A stretch of 64,000 nt of DNA from the NCBI GenBank assembly GCA_007449985.2, contig VIIQ02000085.1, forward strand, positions 124,001 to 188,000. Direction: 5' to 3'. A program made the position numbers and the translations under genes. The notes beneath the pieces are model-generated. The model did not search any database. It was not told the DNA's origin and saw only the letters and a list, made by a program, of their open reading frames with translations. Each line of letters opens with the position of its first letter. The stretch's first letter is position 1. This stretch comes from Desmodesmus armatus (Eukaryota; Chlorophyta; Chlorophyceae; Sphaeropleales; Scenedesmaceae). Of the stretch, positions 35,296-47,800 are shown piece after piece.

Positions 35296-38200
35296 ATGAA
35301 GCTGGAGTCACCCATGGGTGCCAGGGATGTGGAGACACCGTTTTTGGCATCGTCTCAGACCGCAAGTGTTAAGGAGCACAGGTGGGGACTGCAAACCCTA
35401 TTCAGCCGCAGCCCATCTAGCATCAGCAGCTCGGCAACTGCTGCTGTTGTTGCCGGCAACGGGTGAGTGCGACAGGGAAGGCAAAGGCAGCAGCACATCA
35501 TACTCACGGGGGAAATCAAGTTATATCAGGATAAGACGTTCATACAATCAGACCTGACAGCTAACTGTGTGCTTGACCAAAGCCCTGCAGAGCTCAGCAC
35601 ACCCAGCTGCACTCCAGGCTGGATGTTGTTACCGTATGTTGCTGACTGTCGTACCTTGTAGCTACACGAAAGCAGCACAGCTTGCTGTCTCTCACAACCA
35701 GGCAATCCTCTGGTTGTGGCGCAGGAAGAAGCCGCTGACTCTGCTGCCCTTGATTGCACTCATCTTCTTCGAAGTGTCAGGAGGGCCCTTCGGGACAGAG
35801 GTGCGTGCCAATCTGCATGCTTTTTCGCAGCAGGGAGCTTCATCAGGCACGAAAGCATTGCAAAGGCAGCGGCAGCCTTGAATCACAAGCCAGCAGCATC
35901 AGTGGTGTCCACGTCCAGCACACGCAAGTCCAGTTGGTGCTGGGTCAAGTCACCGGCAGCAGGTTGATTGCGGCCTGTCCTGCCGCAGACTATGCTGCTG
36001 CAGCCGCCCGCACCCCACCCTGCCGCCTCTGTCCCCTGCTACTGCCTCCCTTCATGCTGCCTTGCCACACAATGTTTTTTTGATTTTTGTATGCCACGTC
36101 CTGTTATATCGTGTCCTGCAGGATGCAGTGGCAGCAGGAGGGCCCCTGCTTGTGCTGGCAGGCTTTCTTATCTTTCCCTTGCTGTGGTCCGTTCCTGAGG
36201 CCCTCATCACAGCAGAGCTGGCGACAGCCTTCCCTGAGAACAGCGGCTATGTTGCCTGGGTCACAGCAGCGTTCGGGCCGTTCTGGGGCTTCCAGGAAGG
36301 GTTTTGGAGCTGGCTGAGTGGCGTGACGGACAACAGCATCTACCCAGTCATGTTTGCTGACAACCTGAGGTTATTCATCCCAGCTCTCAACAGTGGGTGG
36401 CCCAGGTGAATGCTGAGGCCTGCAGGGCTGCTGCTGCTGGTGCCACTGCCAAGTTCATGTAAATTTTCGGTGCTGACAGCTGGCAGTGCCTGCTTGCTTG
36501 TCACCGGCGGTGCTTCGAACGTGTTGCACATCGCTGGCACAGTTTAGTGCCAGGTTTGTCAGTGTCAGCGAGCTACTCCTGCAATCAGAGCACAGGGCAG
36601 CCAGTGGGGAGTTCGTCTCGTCAGTTGGGGTGCTGATGCTGGGCAGGCGCGGCAGCCGAGGTGCTGATACCGAGCACTAGCATGTGTCTTGACCACCTCA
36701 GTAGCAAGGGTGTGTTGCGACAAGGCTCATCTGGGCACACATGAGTTGGCCAGCAGTGAAGGCAGCAGTGTGCATCAGGAGCATGCAAGCCTTGCGGGGT
36801 TGGCCGCCATGGGGCTGCAAGGCTCGCTGGCCCTCATTCTGGCTGCCTTGAGGGCCAGCAAGCTCCTGTACCTGCAGGAATGGTGTGTCTCACTGTGCTG
36901 TCCCTCTGGCTGACATTGCTGCGAAGCTCACTGACTCTCTGTGATGGCTCTGCGCATGTGTGCCTGTGCTGCTCCTGCTTTTGCCTGCAGGATGGTGTTT
37001 GTCTTCGTTCTGTCCATCTCACTCACCTACCTCAACTACCGTGGACTGAACGTGGTTGGTCACACAGCAATGACCACCACCATCTTCATCATCACGCCCT
37101 TCGTGCTGCTGTGTGGCTTGGCTGCACCACATGCGGATACCGCCAACTGGCTCAAGTTTGACGCAGCTGCTGTGAAGTGGAGCACCTTCCTCAACATCAT
37201 GTTCTGGAACCTCAAGTGAGCTGGCTAGAAGGCTGGGGCTTCAGGCTGGCAGCACGCTGGCTAGCAGGCAGGTGGCACGCAGCGTGTTGGTCAGCCTCAG
37301 TGCCGTACAGTGCCACCCTGCACACATGTGTTCAGAATGAACAGCAGCTACTAGCAGCCTGCCGGCGTTGCCTTCCAAAAAAGTGTGCCGGGCTACCATG
37401 CGTGCAATAGTTCTGCTTGAATGGCATGCATCGGCGCAAGGGTTGGCCACAGCTCACCAGCTTGTCCTGCAGTTGGCAGATTGCACTCCTGGTGCACTGG
37501 GTCTTGTAGGTTTCAGCTGCACATTCAAGCAGTCCCAGCATTGGGGTGCATCTGCAGCTTGCGCTGACTTCCTCGGTTTTCTGTTGTTGCCCCTGTGCAG
37601 CTACTGGGACAGCATCAGCTGCTTGGCAGGTGAGCAAGGCCTGCTAATGCCATGGTTGGGGACCGCTTTGTGTTTACAAGTAGCCTGCAACTTTGCGTTG
37701 GGTGTCTGTTCTTCAGCTTGACTATATTTAGCTGTGTTGACATCTGGGTTGCAAGCATGTGTCCTTGTGACCAATAACAGTCAGTGTGAGTGGGACGTCG
37801 AGCAGTAGGTTGTAGGGATGCAACTGTACGCTGATGATGATGTGCTTGAAAGGCTCGAACAGGCAGGGGACAAAGGAACATCAATGGAACATCACGTAAT
37901 CAGTGGGCATGTGTACTGCTGTTCACCTGTGCAGGCGAGGTGGAGAACCCCAGCCGGACCTTTCCCCGTGCGTTGCTGTGGGCTGTGCTGCTAGTGGTAG
38001 CCAGCTACTTCCTACCAACCCTTGCAGCTTTGGGAGTCACAGTAGACTCTGCAGACTGGGAGCTGGGGTATTATGGCAAGGTGGCACAGCAGGTCAGTGT
38101 GCCAGGGTGTGCGCAAGCTGTTTGTTTTTGTACCTTGGCAACGAAGAGGTTTTGGGGGACTGCCTGCGGTAGCCGCCTCAGCCTTCAGCTATAGCTGATG

Positions 38201-40315
38201 TTCACACATACACAGTAAGTGTACTTCACTGTATTGTGTGATACGGTGTTGCATGTCCTGTACTGTACTGTACTGCACTGCACTGCCGTGCTGTCTGCCA
38301 CACAGGTTGGTGGCAACTGGCTGGCCTGGTGGATCGTGCTGGCAGCGGCTGCATCTCAGATTGGGCAGTTCCAGGCGGAGATGAGCAGTGACAGCTACCA
38401 GCTGCAGGGCATGGCTGAGCGCGGCTTCTTGCCAAAGGCTCTGGCGAGCCGCAGCAAGCACGGCACACCTATGTATGGCATCCTGCTGAGCAGGTGTGTT
38501 GGTGTGTTGACCCTGGTATCGGAATTCGAGCTGTACTCTACACCATGATAGTCAAACCGTGTGATGTCTGGGGGTACAAAGAGAGCATCGCACCAGAACA
38601 GTCATTGTCGCTCCACATATGCACACACTGCATATGCAGGAGGCTGTAGCAAAGCCTGTCCAGCTTGTTCACGTTGTGCGTGCTGTGTGCTGACTGCCAC
38701 TGCAGCCTGGGTGTTATGTGCCTGGCCTCGTTCAGCTTTGTGGACATTGTTGAGCTACTGAATGCCATCTACTGCCTTGCGGAGCTCCTGGAGTTTGCTG
38801 CCTACATCTGGCTGCGCATACGGGCGCCCAACCTGCCCCGCCCATACAGGTATGCTGTGGTACAGGCTGTCTTGTCCTGGTTGTAGGCAGGAGCGTCATT
38901 GGGGTGTGGACATGTTTACAATGCAATCAGCAACCTCAGCTTGACATGCTCAGTATGGCACTCTCCAGCATGATCAGCTGCAGACGGTACTTGATTTTCA
39001 CCGGTCCGGCATGCACTTGGGATGCAGTGCACTCCACTCAGAAGCCGACACCAACTGGTGTGAATCTTGCTGCCATGCTGTGTGTATGTTGCCCCTTGTC
39101 TTCTGCAGGGTTCCGTTGCCCACCTGGGGCCTGGTAGTGATGTTGGCCCCCGCCACCATCCTGCTTCTTGCCATCCTAATCATCCCTCTGTATGAAAGGA
39201 ATTACGTGATGATTGGCATCACATCAGCTGCCATGGTTTCTGGCTTTGTGCTGTACCCCCTCATGCAGGTAAATGCTGTACATCGCAGCACAGCACAGCA
39301 CACCACACCACAGTCATAGGGACATGACCGCTATTTTGGCACTAGCCTGCGGGCCTCAGATTACATTGCAAGCCAGTTGGTGGAGCAGCTGCAAGTATCT
39401 ATGTATGGCACCAACACGGTCACGGCATTGCACTTTCTCATGTGGTAATCCCTTACATGCACTCACACATGCAGTATGATGGTAATGCATGCTCTCTGAC
39501 CTGTGCTGTTGCGGTCTTTGTCACCCTACTTTCCATGCACGCAGCTCGCAAAGGAGCGTGGCTGGCTGCAGTTTGCCTCGCTCGAGTTCGATTACGAGCA
39601 CGACAACGCAGGCGGGGGCCAAACCTACACCATCACCGCCACAGGGGGCTTGAATAACGACCCCACATACAATGCAGAGTACGTAGATGTGGAGTACGAT
39701 GGGGTGCAAAGGACGACAGGGGCCAGTATGGACCTGGGCAGTATCAGCTTTGGAGGGAGCATGCGGGGGCCTGGCAGCTTGACCGGCAGTTTGGGACGCT
39801 CCCCCAGGAGCCCGCTGCTGCCCAGGAGCCCTTTGGGCGGGGGAGCTGGGGTCCGTGGGGCCAGCGGGGATGAGGTGCCTGAGCTAGCCCTCAAGGTGGG
39901 GTCTGCACCGGCTACATCTTCTGGCATCGCTGCTGCTGCTGCCGGGCTTGGCAGCAATGGCACCAGCCGGTTGCGGCCTGGGGGTGTGTCGGCAGGGGGC
40001 AGTAGGTTCCAAGCAGCAGAGGGTCAGATGCCGGTGGCAGCAAATGCAGCGCTTGCAAACGGCCAGGGTTGCAGTGATCCGAGCAGGACACTTGCAGGGC
40101 AGCAGCTTCACAGCTTCAGTGTGCGCGTGAGCAACGAGACGTCGTTCAGCGACTCTGGAGATGCCCCTCCTTCGCCCAGTGCAGAGACAGGGTCGGTTGC
40201 AGGCACAGCTGTGCAGCAGATGGACAGTAGCAGTGGCAGCAGGGCAAGCAGTGCTAGCCATGCAGGCAGCTCGGGACAGGGCCCGGGCGGCAGTGACCTG
40301 ATCCACCTTGAGTGA
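35296..40315 (+). CDS. PUT: polyamine/amino-acid permease (PUT/LAT type, APC superfamily)
   Basis: Exons: 35296-35462, 35662-35800, 36122-36405, 36991-37215, 37601-37629, 37935-38092, 38306-38493, 38706-38849, 39109-39268, 39545-40315; 754 residues, phases exact. Diagnostic runs are IFFEVSGGPFGTE, WSVPEALITAELATAFPENS, FGPFWGFQEGFWSWLSGV, NYWDSISCLAGEVENPSRTF, AEMSSDSYQLQGMAERGF and LEFAAYIWLRIRAPNLPRPY, as in plant polyamine uptake transporters. About 12 spans lie between residues 75 and 500. These proteins import polyamines (and paraquat) or neutral amino acids by proton symport; the substrate is not decidable here. The last exon adds some 240 residues of Gly/Ser/Ala-rich, probably cytosolic tail with SPRSPLLPRSP-type phosphosite-like sequence, much longer than in plant relatives. 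Intron 3 holds a partial copy of the exon 4 start. Confidence 0.92.
36863..36905 (+). repeat. diverged copy of transporter exon 4 start
   Basis: CTGCAGGAATGGTGTGTCTC and following bases parallel CTGCAGGATGGTGTTTGTCT at the true acceptor (36985). Confidence 0.5.
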
Positions 40316-41326
40316 GGCCAAGACACCAGCAGTGTCTTACGCTGTACTTGTACGTGCTGGCCAACTTGTCTGTTGTACTGCACCATGCACTGCAGACTGC
40401 CAAGGCACATATCCCACTCCGCAGTAGGGATGTGCCACATGTTGATGGGTGCCTGCAGCTGCGTGTTGTTGGAGGGATGTGCTTGTCCATATGTTTGTAC
40501 CCTGTGCAGTCAGTGGCTGTTCCCAAGACAAAAGCCTTGTGAGGCTTGGTCACTTCTGGGCCAGGCAACAGTATGTACTGCTCTGAGCTTGATGGCTGGC
40601 ATGAGCTCTTTGAGCTTCACAGCTCTTGGTGTAACATGTATGCATGTGTGGGTGCTTGGGGGGCTGCTATCAAGCATGAGCACGTTCAATGGCCGATTGT
40701 GTCAACACACCGTCTGCAGTTGCACCAGTAACAGTTGGCCTGCAAGGGTAGCTGCGGCTATGCTGATCACCAAGTGACGCTAGTGACTAAAGTAACTACG
40801 CCCAAGGAAACCCACTGGTGGCAGTCAACTCAGATGGGTGTGCATGTCTAGCATGCTAGACCACCAGAGACTAAGCTTTCATGTACTCACCAAAGACTAA
40901 GCTCCTCACCAGGGACAAAGCTTTCATGTACAGCAGGGGGAGGGCTGTCACAAGTGCTGGGCCTGCCCCCTATCACAGCTGCCAGTTTCATCCTGCCTTG
41001 CCTGCTGCGAAGGCAGCTGCCCTGTCGTGCGGCAGTGCACCTTAGTACCAGGCAGGGACCGCATGCTGCATTATTCAGCTGTGACTGCCGATGCGCTTGT
41101 GCCTTCGCTGGGGTCAACGAGGGGGTGCACACACCCTCGCCTGAAACACAACTCATCTGGGTACCCCGACTGCCAGGGGGGGGGGGGGGGGAGGGTACAC
41201 CTTCGCCCCCGCGACAGCATGCCGCGACAGCACGCCATGGCCATGCTGTCAAGACTGTGTACATCGCCCACTGTTCCACTTTGCGTGTGCCAACCTTCTT
41301 AACGTGACTCGTGCGATCCTTGTAAG
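40316..41326. other. intergenic; transporter 3' UTR at left
   Basis: No coding signal. Contains the transporter poly(A) signal and a 14-base G run at about 41168, flanked by short inverted GTGCACAC-type repeats. Confidence 0.45.
40630..40634 (+). terminator. putative TGTAA polyadenylation signal of the transporter gene
   Basis: 315 bases past the stop codon on the coding strand. Confidence 0.5.
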
Positions 41327-41674
41327 TTACTGCACTGCCGCAGCTGTGCACGTCATCAGACACACAAGGCGGCGCAAAAAAGGGACATTTAGGACCAAAC
41401 AGGCAAGCACCTCAGGCAAAGCCCACAGCAGTGACTGAACGTCGCATGTATGCAAGGTATTTTGCACCCTGCCCTTGTATGCGATGAGAAGCTTGTAGTT
41501 CAGCACTCCAAGGGCCACCCCAGCTGCAGGCTGAGGGTCCCAACCCAGCTGCAGTTGGTTTGGGGTATCCAACCAGGACTGTTCAAGCGAGTCTACTTTC
41601 CAGAGGTTAAAAACATAATGTTCATCTGATTCCGATGGTAGCAGAAGATAATCCGGCATTTTGTCAACGATCAC
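41327..41674 (-). CDS. possible hypothetical protein, low confidence
   Basis: A 115-codon minus-strand frame with natural-looking composition (MPDYLLLPSESDEHYVFNLW at its start; ATG at 41659 or an upstream TTG/ATG-type start at 41674). No domain, no splice partner and no homology that I recognise. It lies head-to-head with the receptor kinase gene. It could be a real small gene, an exon, or chance. Confidence 0.25.
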   Translation of the reverse strand: MIVDKMPDYLLLPSESDEHYVFNLWKVDSLEQSWLDTPNQLQLGWDPQPAAGVALGVLNYKLLIAYKGRVQNTLHTCDVQSLLWALPEVLACLVLNVPFLRRLVCLMTCTAAAVQ

Positions 41675-41827
41675 TCATCTGCGCCCCAAACACCAAGCCA
41701 ACCTGCCCAAGCTCCTGCTCATCATGTCGTGCACGAGCAGGATCAAAGGAGATGTCCTGAGTTGAGCCAGATGAGAGGATCCCACCGATGCTCTGAACTC
41801 GATTTCATGTGGCGTGGCTAAGCTCTT

Positions 41828-44800
41828 ATGCAGACGTTGCTCTTCTTGCCATCTGTGTCCATCCTCATATTACTGGTCGTGGCGGGCCATGCACTGGCAC
41901 AGCCAGCTCCAGACTGTCTTGTGGATGGACTGGAGGTGCAGAACGGCCAGCTGCTTGTTCCAGGCAACTGCACGTGGGGCTCGGCACTGCCCGCTTCAGA
42001 AGCATGGTTACCAGTTATTGGAGCCAGGCCTTCCCCTGGCCTGTACAGCAGCGAGAGTGCCACTCCTGTAATTGTCTACAGCGCTGCTGCCGGGAAGCAG
42101 CCTGCAGCCACCGCCCCAGGTACAGTGGACGGTCTGTTGCAAACATATCACTGCACAGAGGTTGCACCAAGGCCACTGCTGTGCAGGCAGGCTCCCCCTG
42201 CACACCCCGGTCAGCCGTGCTGCTGTCGCCCATGCATGGCTGTGCAGGTGCAAGGCTACTTCTGGAGAGGTTGGTGCTGGTTGGATTTGGGGTCTCTCCT
42301 CCAGATCCTGCCTCCTCACAGCCGATCCTATGGCCGCGCGGGCTTACGGCAGGCAGCGGGCAGGCTTTGAACATGACTGATGTGCGCGTGATTATTGACA
42401 GCCAGGATTTATTCAACAAGTACTTGACATTTTTTAACAGCCAGAGCATACTTCTTTGGACGGTAAGCACACAGCACGTGTCGGTGCGTGGCGGCAGCAG
42501 CAGCTGTGCCTGGCATCTGTATGTGACAGCACAGTACTGTCTTAGTCTTGAGCAGCTGCCAGGAGCAGCTGCTGCAGCCCGTGGCAGCACTGGGCAGTGT
42601 AGGGCTGCACCAGAAGATGATTTGCCTGTCTATATGGACTTGCATCTATGGCCTGGACAGGTATCCGGCCCGTGCTCCGTGCACTACGTGCAGCGTCAGT
42701 GCATAGCTCATGCAGTGTACTGCCGACCCTTGCCGACGCCTGACCGCCCCTGCTTGTTGCTGTTGATGAATCGTTTTGCAGGATAACACCAACTTCATAC
42801 ACATCAAGCAGTGGTCAGACAGCAGTGGGCACACACAGCTTCGTTCTGTGGGGTTGCTGTTGGCAGCCCCAGGTTTTGCAGCAGGGCCAGTCCCAACGGT
42901 CAACAACTGCCTCATGTTTACAACCAACACCACACTCCTTGCAGCCCTCAGACCGCATGCCGCAGTTGCCACGCCGCTGCCTCTGCTGGTCTATCTCACA
43001 AGCAATGTCACAATTGGGCAGCACCCGCCCCTGCCAACACATGGGGTGCTGGTCAAGCGGCCTGTCATATTTGTGGGTATGCAGTCACTTGTGACTTCGA
43101 TTGATTTTGAGATGGTGGTGAATCAAGTCAACCTCACAGGCTCCCCCTACAGCAATACCACGTTTGTGGGGACAGTGCTGGAGAATTTGGCACCTGGCGA
43201 CACCATCACCAGCGCATTTGCAGCACCCTTCTCAATCGCCGTCAGTAACAACCTGTGGAGTGTGTATTACAACAGGTGGGCTGGCAGTCTGGGGCAGCTG
43301 CAGCTGCTGATGCCTACCAGAGATAGGAGCAGCAGTGCAAGCGCAGCATGCTGGTATCATCAACCGGATCTTGTTGGCGCAGGCAGCCCAGCAGTTGGTG
43401 CTGGTGCTGCCATGCGGGGCGCCTCCCTTGTGCTTGTTAACCTCCTACGCATGACAACCTGTGCGTTTGTGATGGCCTGGTGCTGTGTGGTTGTTATGAT
43501 GCTGTGCAGATCGGAGCCTAATGATGTTCGGTGGGCTTTGAACAACGTGACGATGGTGCTGCCCCAGGACTCGGAGATGAGTTATGTGACGTACATGTTC
43601 ACGCTGTACAACTCGCCGCTGCAGTACCTCAAAGCGCAGACGCAATTTTACTCGGATGTGCTGCACATGAGCATACTGCAGGTGCGGGTCGGCAAATCGG
43701 ATGCTGCAGCCGCCTAGACTGGAAAGGGAGGGGGGCTGCGCCTGGGTCGGGAGGCTCCTGATGCTGCGTGCGGCATGCAGCAGTCCTAGCCAAACGAACA
43801 AGCTGACGGCGTCAGCACACGCCTGCCTTGGCGTAGCATTTGGCAGGACCAACAGCATACTCACACAGCGTACTTCAGCACACGCACGCAATACTCTTAT
43901 TGCCTTGGACGTCAGTCCTGTGTTGGCAGGGTCTGAGGCTGGTTCTTGCTGGTTGCCGTCTGCTTGTACTTGCAGTTCCAACCCGGGCCAGGCAACCAAG
44001 CAATCACGGTCGTGCACATTTTCTCATGGTTCCACCGGTGGGGCGATGTCATCTTGACCACCAAGCCCCAGGTTGCCCGGATGCTGCCAATGCCTAGTCG
44101 GCCTCTGCCGGCTGTGACATCTACAACCAGAGCATCTCCTCTGGTGCAGGCTGTGCGAACTGGGGAGGAACTGGTGGTGAGTTCTTTCCTGCTGTGTTGC
44201 AATTGCTATGAGGTGTGTTGCAACTGCTGTGAGGTGTGTTGCAACTGCTGTGAGGTGTGAGCAGCGTTGCGCTGGACAAATTTGCCGTTGGTGGCAGAGC
44301 ACAGTGGGTGCAGGTGGACAGTGCTGCTTGCAATGGAGTCTGGGAATCAGCTGGATGGGGCCTGTGTGCTGACGCGGAAGGCCGCACTGACCACTCCACT
44401 AAATTGCAATGTTGGTCGGCTGAGCTAGTGTGGAGCACCAATCGACCACCATATGCCTCGCCAGGCTACTGGCAGTTTTGTTTCAGTACCTTCATTTCCC
44501 CCACATTTGAACTGTCGTGCACGGTCCTGTGCTGGACTGCGCTGTTTGCTGAATGCAGGCGTATGCTGAGCAGCCAGTGGTTGGCGATCGGCAGCACATC
44601 CTGCTGCTCCTTGCCAACGTCAGCCTGGCGCCACATGCAGCAGCAGCTGGTGCAGCAGGCGGCAACGGCAGGGGCAAGCAGCCTATGCTGCTCGGTTCAG
44701 CTATGTCCTGGGTGGGCTATCGCCAAAATGGACACACCAGTAATGTGCGTATGCTGGTGGGTGAACCGGCGGCAGGCCAACTAGCAACAAGTGTTGAGGA

Positions 44801-47800
44801 CCGTGTGTTTCTTGACTGTGGGTTCAAGGCGCACTCGGTGGACATCCCACCGACCCTGCCCAAGGACGCGCTGGAGCTGCAGCAGCTGGTGCTGTCGCAC
44901 CTGCCACAGGGGCCAGGGGCGATGGTGCCCAGCACCTTCCACTTTGTGCCGAACACGCTGTTCACCATCCTCCTGTGGAGTTTCACAAGGTGAGGCGGGG
45001 TTGGGGAAGGGAAGAGGAAGGGTGCATGTCTAGGGTACGGTGTCTGTGCTGGATCGAGAGGGAGGTGCAGCCAACATACATAGGTGGTTGGCTTGTCAGT
45101 TGTGTGGTTGTTATCCGCAACGGCAGTTGAGTACGTTTGTGTTGTACAGATCCTACGCATGCGGGGGGTTGCACAGTTCTCATGGGTGTGGGCACGCTGA
45201 TGTCGTGGTATGCTGTTTTGTGCGCACGCTGGTGCTGCCGTCGCTGCTGTGGCTGTGCAGGGGTCAGGGTGAGCCACAGTCCTTGCAGCTGCTGGATGTC
45301 GTACTGCTGCTGCCTCCTCCTGAACTGGACTACTTCAAAGCTATTGCAGAGAACACACAGACGTTCGTTGTTGAGATGTCTGGGGTGTCACCGCAGGCAG
45401 GGTTCTTGGCAGGTGAGCACAGCCTGCATACCCAGTGCTGCAGCATCAAATGGCTGCAGCGTGAGTAGTGATTCTGATGACCCACGTGCAGCAGTAGCAC
45501 TGCCTCAGCACATTATGCTTAAAAACAGGGGCCCGTGCCAGCAGTCGTATGCCTGGAGGGGTTAGCCGCCTTCATCACGGCATCTTGCGCATCAGCAGGA
45601 TCTTGGTAGTGGTTATTGGTCATGCTGCTTTGCTTGCACCAGCAATGTCGTATGTCCAAGAGTGATGTACCTAGTGTGGGTTTTGCTGCATGGTGGTGAA
45701 CAGTGCACCAGATGCTGATTTGAAGACCTAGCTTGCTTGCAGTTCCAGCCATCCTGTTGTGCGGCCATGTTGCTGTAATAATGGTGCCGCGGTGGGGTCA
45801 CCCTTGCTTCTTATGTGCTTCTTCTTGTGTGTGCATCCCGCAGGCCATAATAGAAAACTGTCTGTGCATCCCGCAGGCGGGCGCGCTGATGCGATCACGT
45901 TTGAAAATGCACACCAGCAAGGCGGCGCTCTCTGGGTGGGCACCCTCACCGGGCCCGGGTTCAGGGGGATCAACGTCACACTGGGCAACGACATGGACGC
46001 AGTCGCAGCCATGCCGGGTGGCTACCAGTGGCCAGACCCCAGCCTCCTGCGCCTCCCATCTGCGCCCACCGGCCACCCTGCATGGGTCACGGCTGTGGTG
46101 GCCGTGTGTGTCACGCTGGCAGTGCTGCTGCTCGGCCTGGGGGCGTTAGTCTGGTGGCAGCGCAAGCGCATCTGCAGGCGCGACCCAGAAGCCGGGCAGA
46201 GCTATGTGTCTGCAGGCGAGCAGAGCAAAGCTCCCAGCAGGGACAGTTTCGGCAATAGCACCAGCCGTAACCCCAGTGCGGGGCTGCCCAGCGAAATGGA
46301 CTACTCGCCGCCCTGCACCAGCACCACACCCTGCGCGTCCTGCACAGCTGTGAGCTTCGGCCGCGGCAGCGACTGCACCGACGTGCACATGCCTCTCGTG
46401 GAGGGCGGGCCCAGGCCATCGCCGCGCACTGCACGCAAGGCCCTGCCGGGGGTGCTATACTAGCTGCAGCAGCAGCTGCTGGAGCATCGGCTGCGGGGCA
46501 GGCTTCGCACGCGGGCGCACTGCAGGGGGCTGGCTCCCCGTCTGGGTCCGCCACCCCCGGTGGGAAGCGCGGTGGGAAGGATGTTATATCGCAGCGGGAC
46601 GCACCATCCTCGTGTTCCTCTTCAGTCGAGGCTGAGGTGGGGAACAGCTTGCAAGATAACGTTGCAGCCGGAATGCAGCGTTGGCGGGCAGCTGTGAGCA
46701 GCACCACGATGCTGCTCATGGAGCGGCGCATGGACGCTGCGGCGGCTTTGCCTCCGCTTGAGGGCAGCAGCGCGGCCACGCGCACGTCCAGCACTGGTGC
46801 TACTGCTGCCGCGCCGGGCGCAGAAGGCCAAGCAGCCACGCAGCAGCAGCCCGGGCCGGCAGAGGCAGATGGGGGGCCAGGCAGCGGCGGCAACAGCCAG
46901 ACGCAGCAGCTGCAGCTGCAGGAATTGCTGGGGCAGGGCTCTTTTGGCTCGGTGTTCCTCGCGCTATGGCGCGGGAAACGCGTGGCGGTGAAAGTGATGC
47001 AGCTGCCGGCAGCTGTGCTGCTAAACCCCGGGGAGCAGCTGACGTCCGAGCACAACACGCAGCCGCAGGGGCAGGACGGCCAGCAGCAGCAGCAGCAGCC
47101 TGAGGAGGCGCCTGCGCAGGAGCGGCGGCGGCGGTTGCAGCGCCAGAAGCAGCAGAACAGCCCGCCGCATATGGCCATTATGGAAGCTGTGGTCAGCAGC
47201 ACCATGTGTCACCCCAACGTGAGTAGGCTCGTCTGCGTGTGTGCAATCGCATGGCCGCAGGCAAGGCTAGCCTGCTTTGAGTTGTGTCTGCGCATGTTGA
47301 AGTTGGCTTCTAGGATTGCAAACACTGCCCCCTCTCTGCTTTACCTGGCTTGCCGGAACTGCCCCACGCTTCCGGATGTGCGCCCATTTTACTCTGGCTG
47401 CTTGCTTTTGTTATAATGAGCGTGTTGTGACGACTGTGACAGCTGTGCACAGGGTCTAAGCTGCCGTGTTTTTGCCTGCTACTAAGGCTCGTGTGCTGTC
47501 GTGTCGCAGGTGGTGCAAGTATACACCTACATGCTCAGCCCGCTGACCAGCAACACTGACAGCAGCGGCAAGGGGAACACCAGCAATGGTCATGCGATAG
47601 CAGGGGGCAGCAGCGGTGGGCAGGATATCGCGGGGTGGTCACTCAAATTGGTGATGGAGTACTGTGATCAGGTGAGCCAGCCACTGTGGCATGTGGAGCA
47701 GCAGATGCGGCTGAATTCAGCGTCTCGTCGTGATGTGGGAGTTGCACTTCCACCCCTGGCACAGCTGCTGTATCACAGTCCAAGGCGCATGGCAGGTGGT

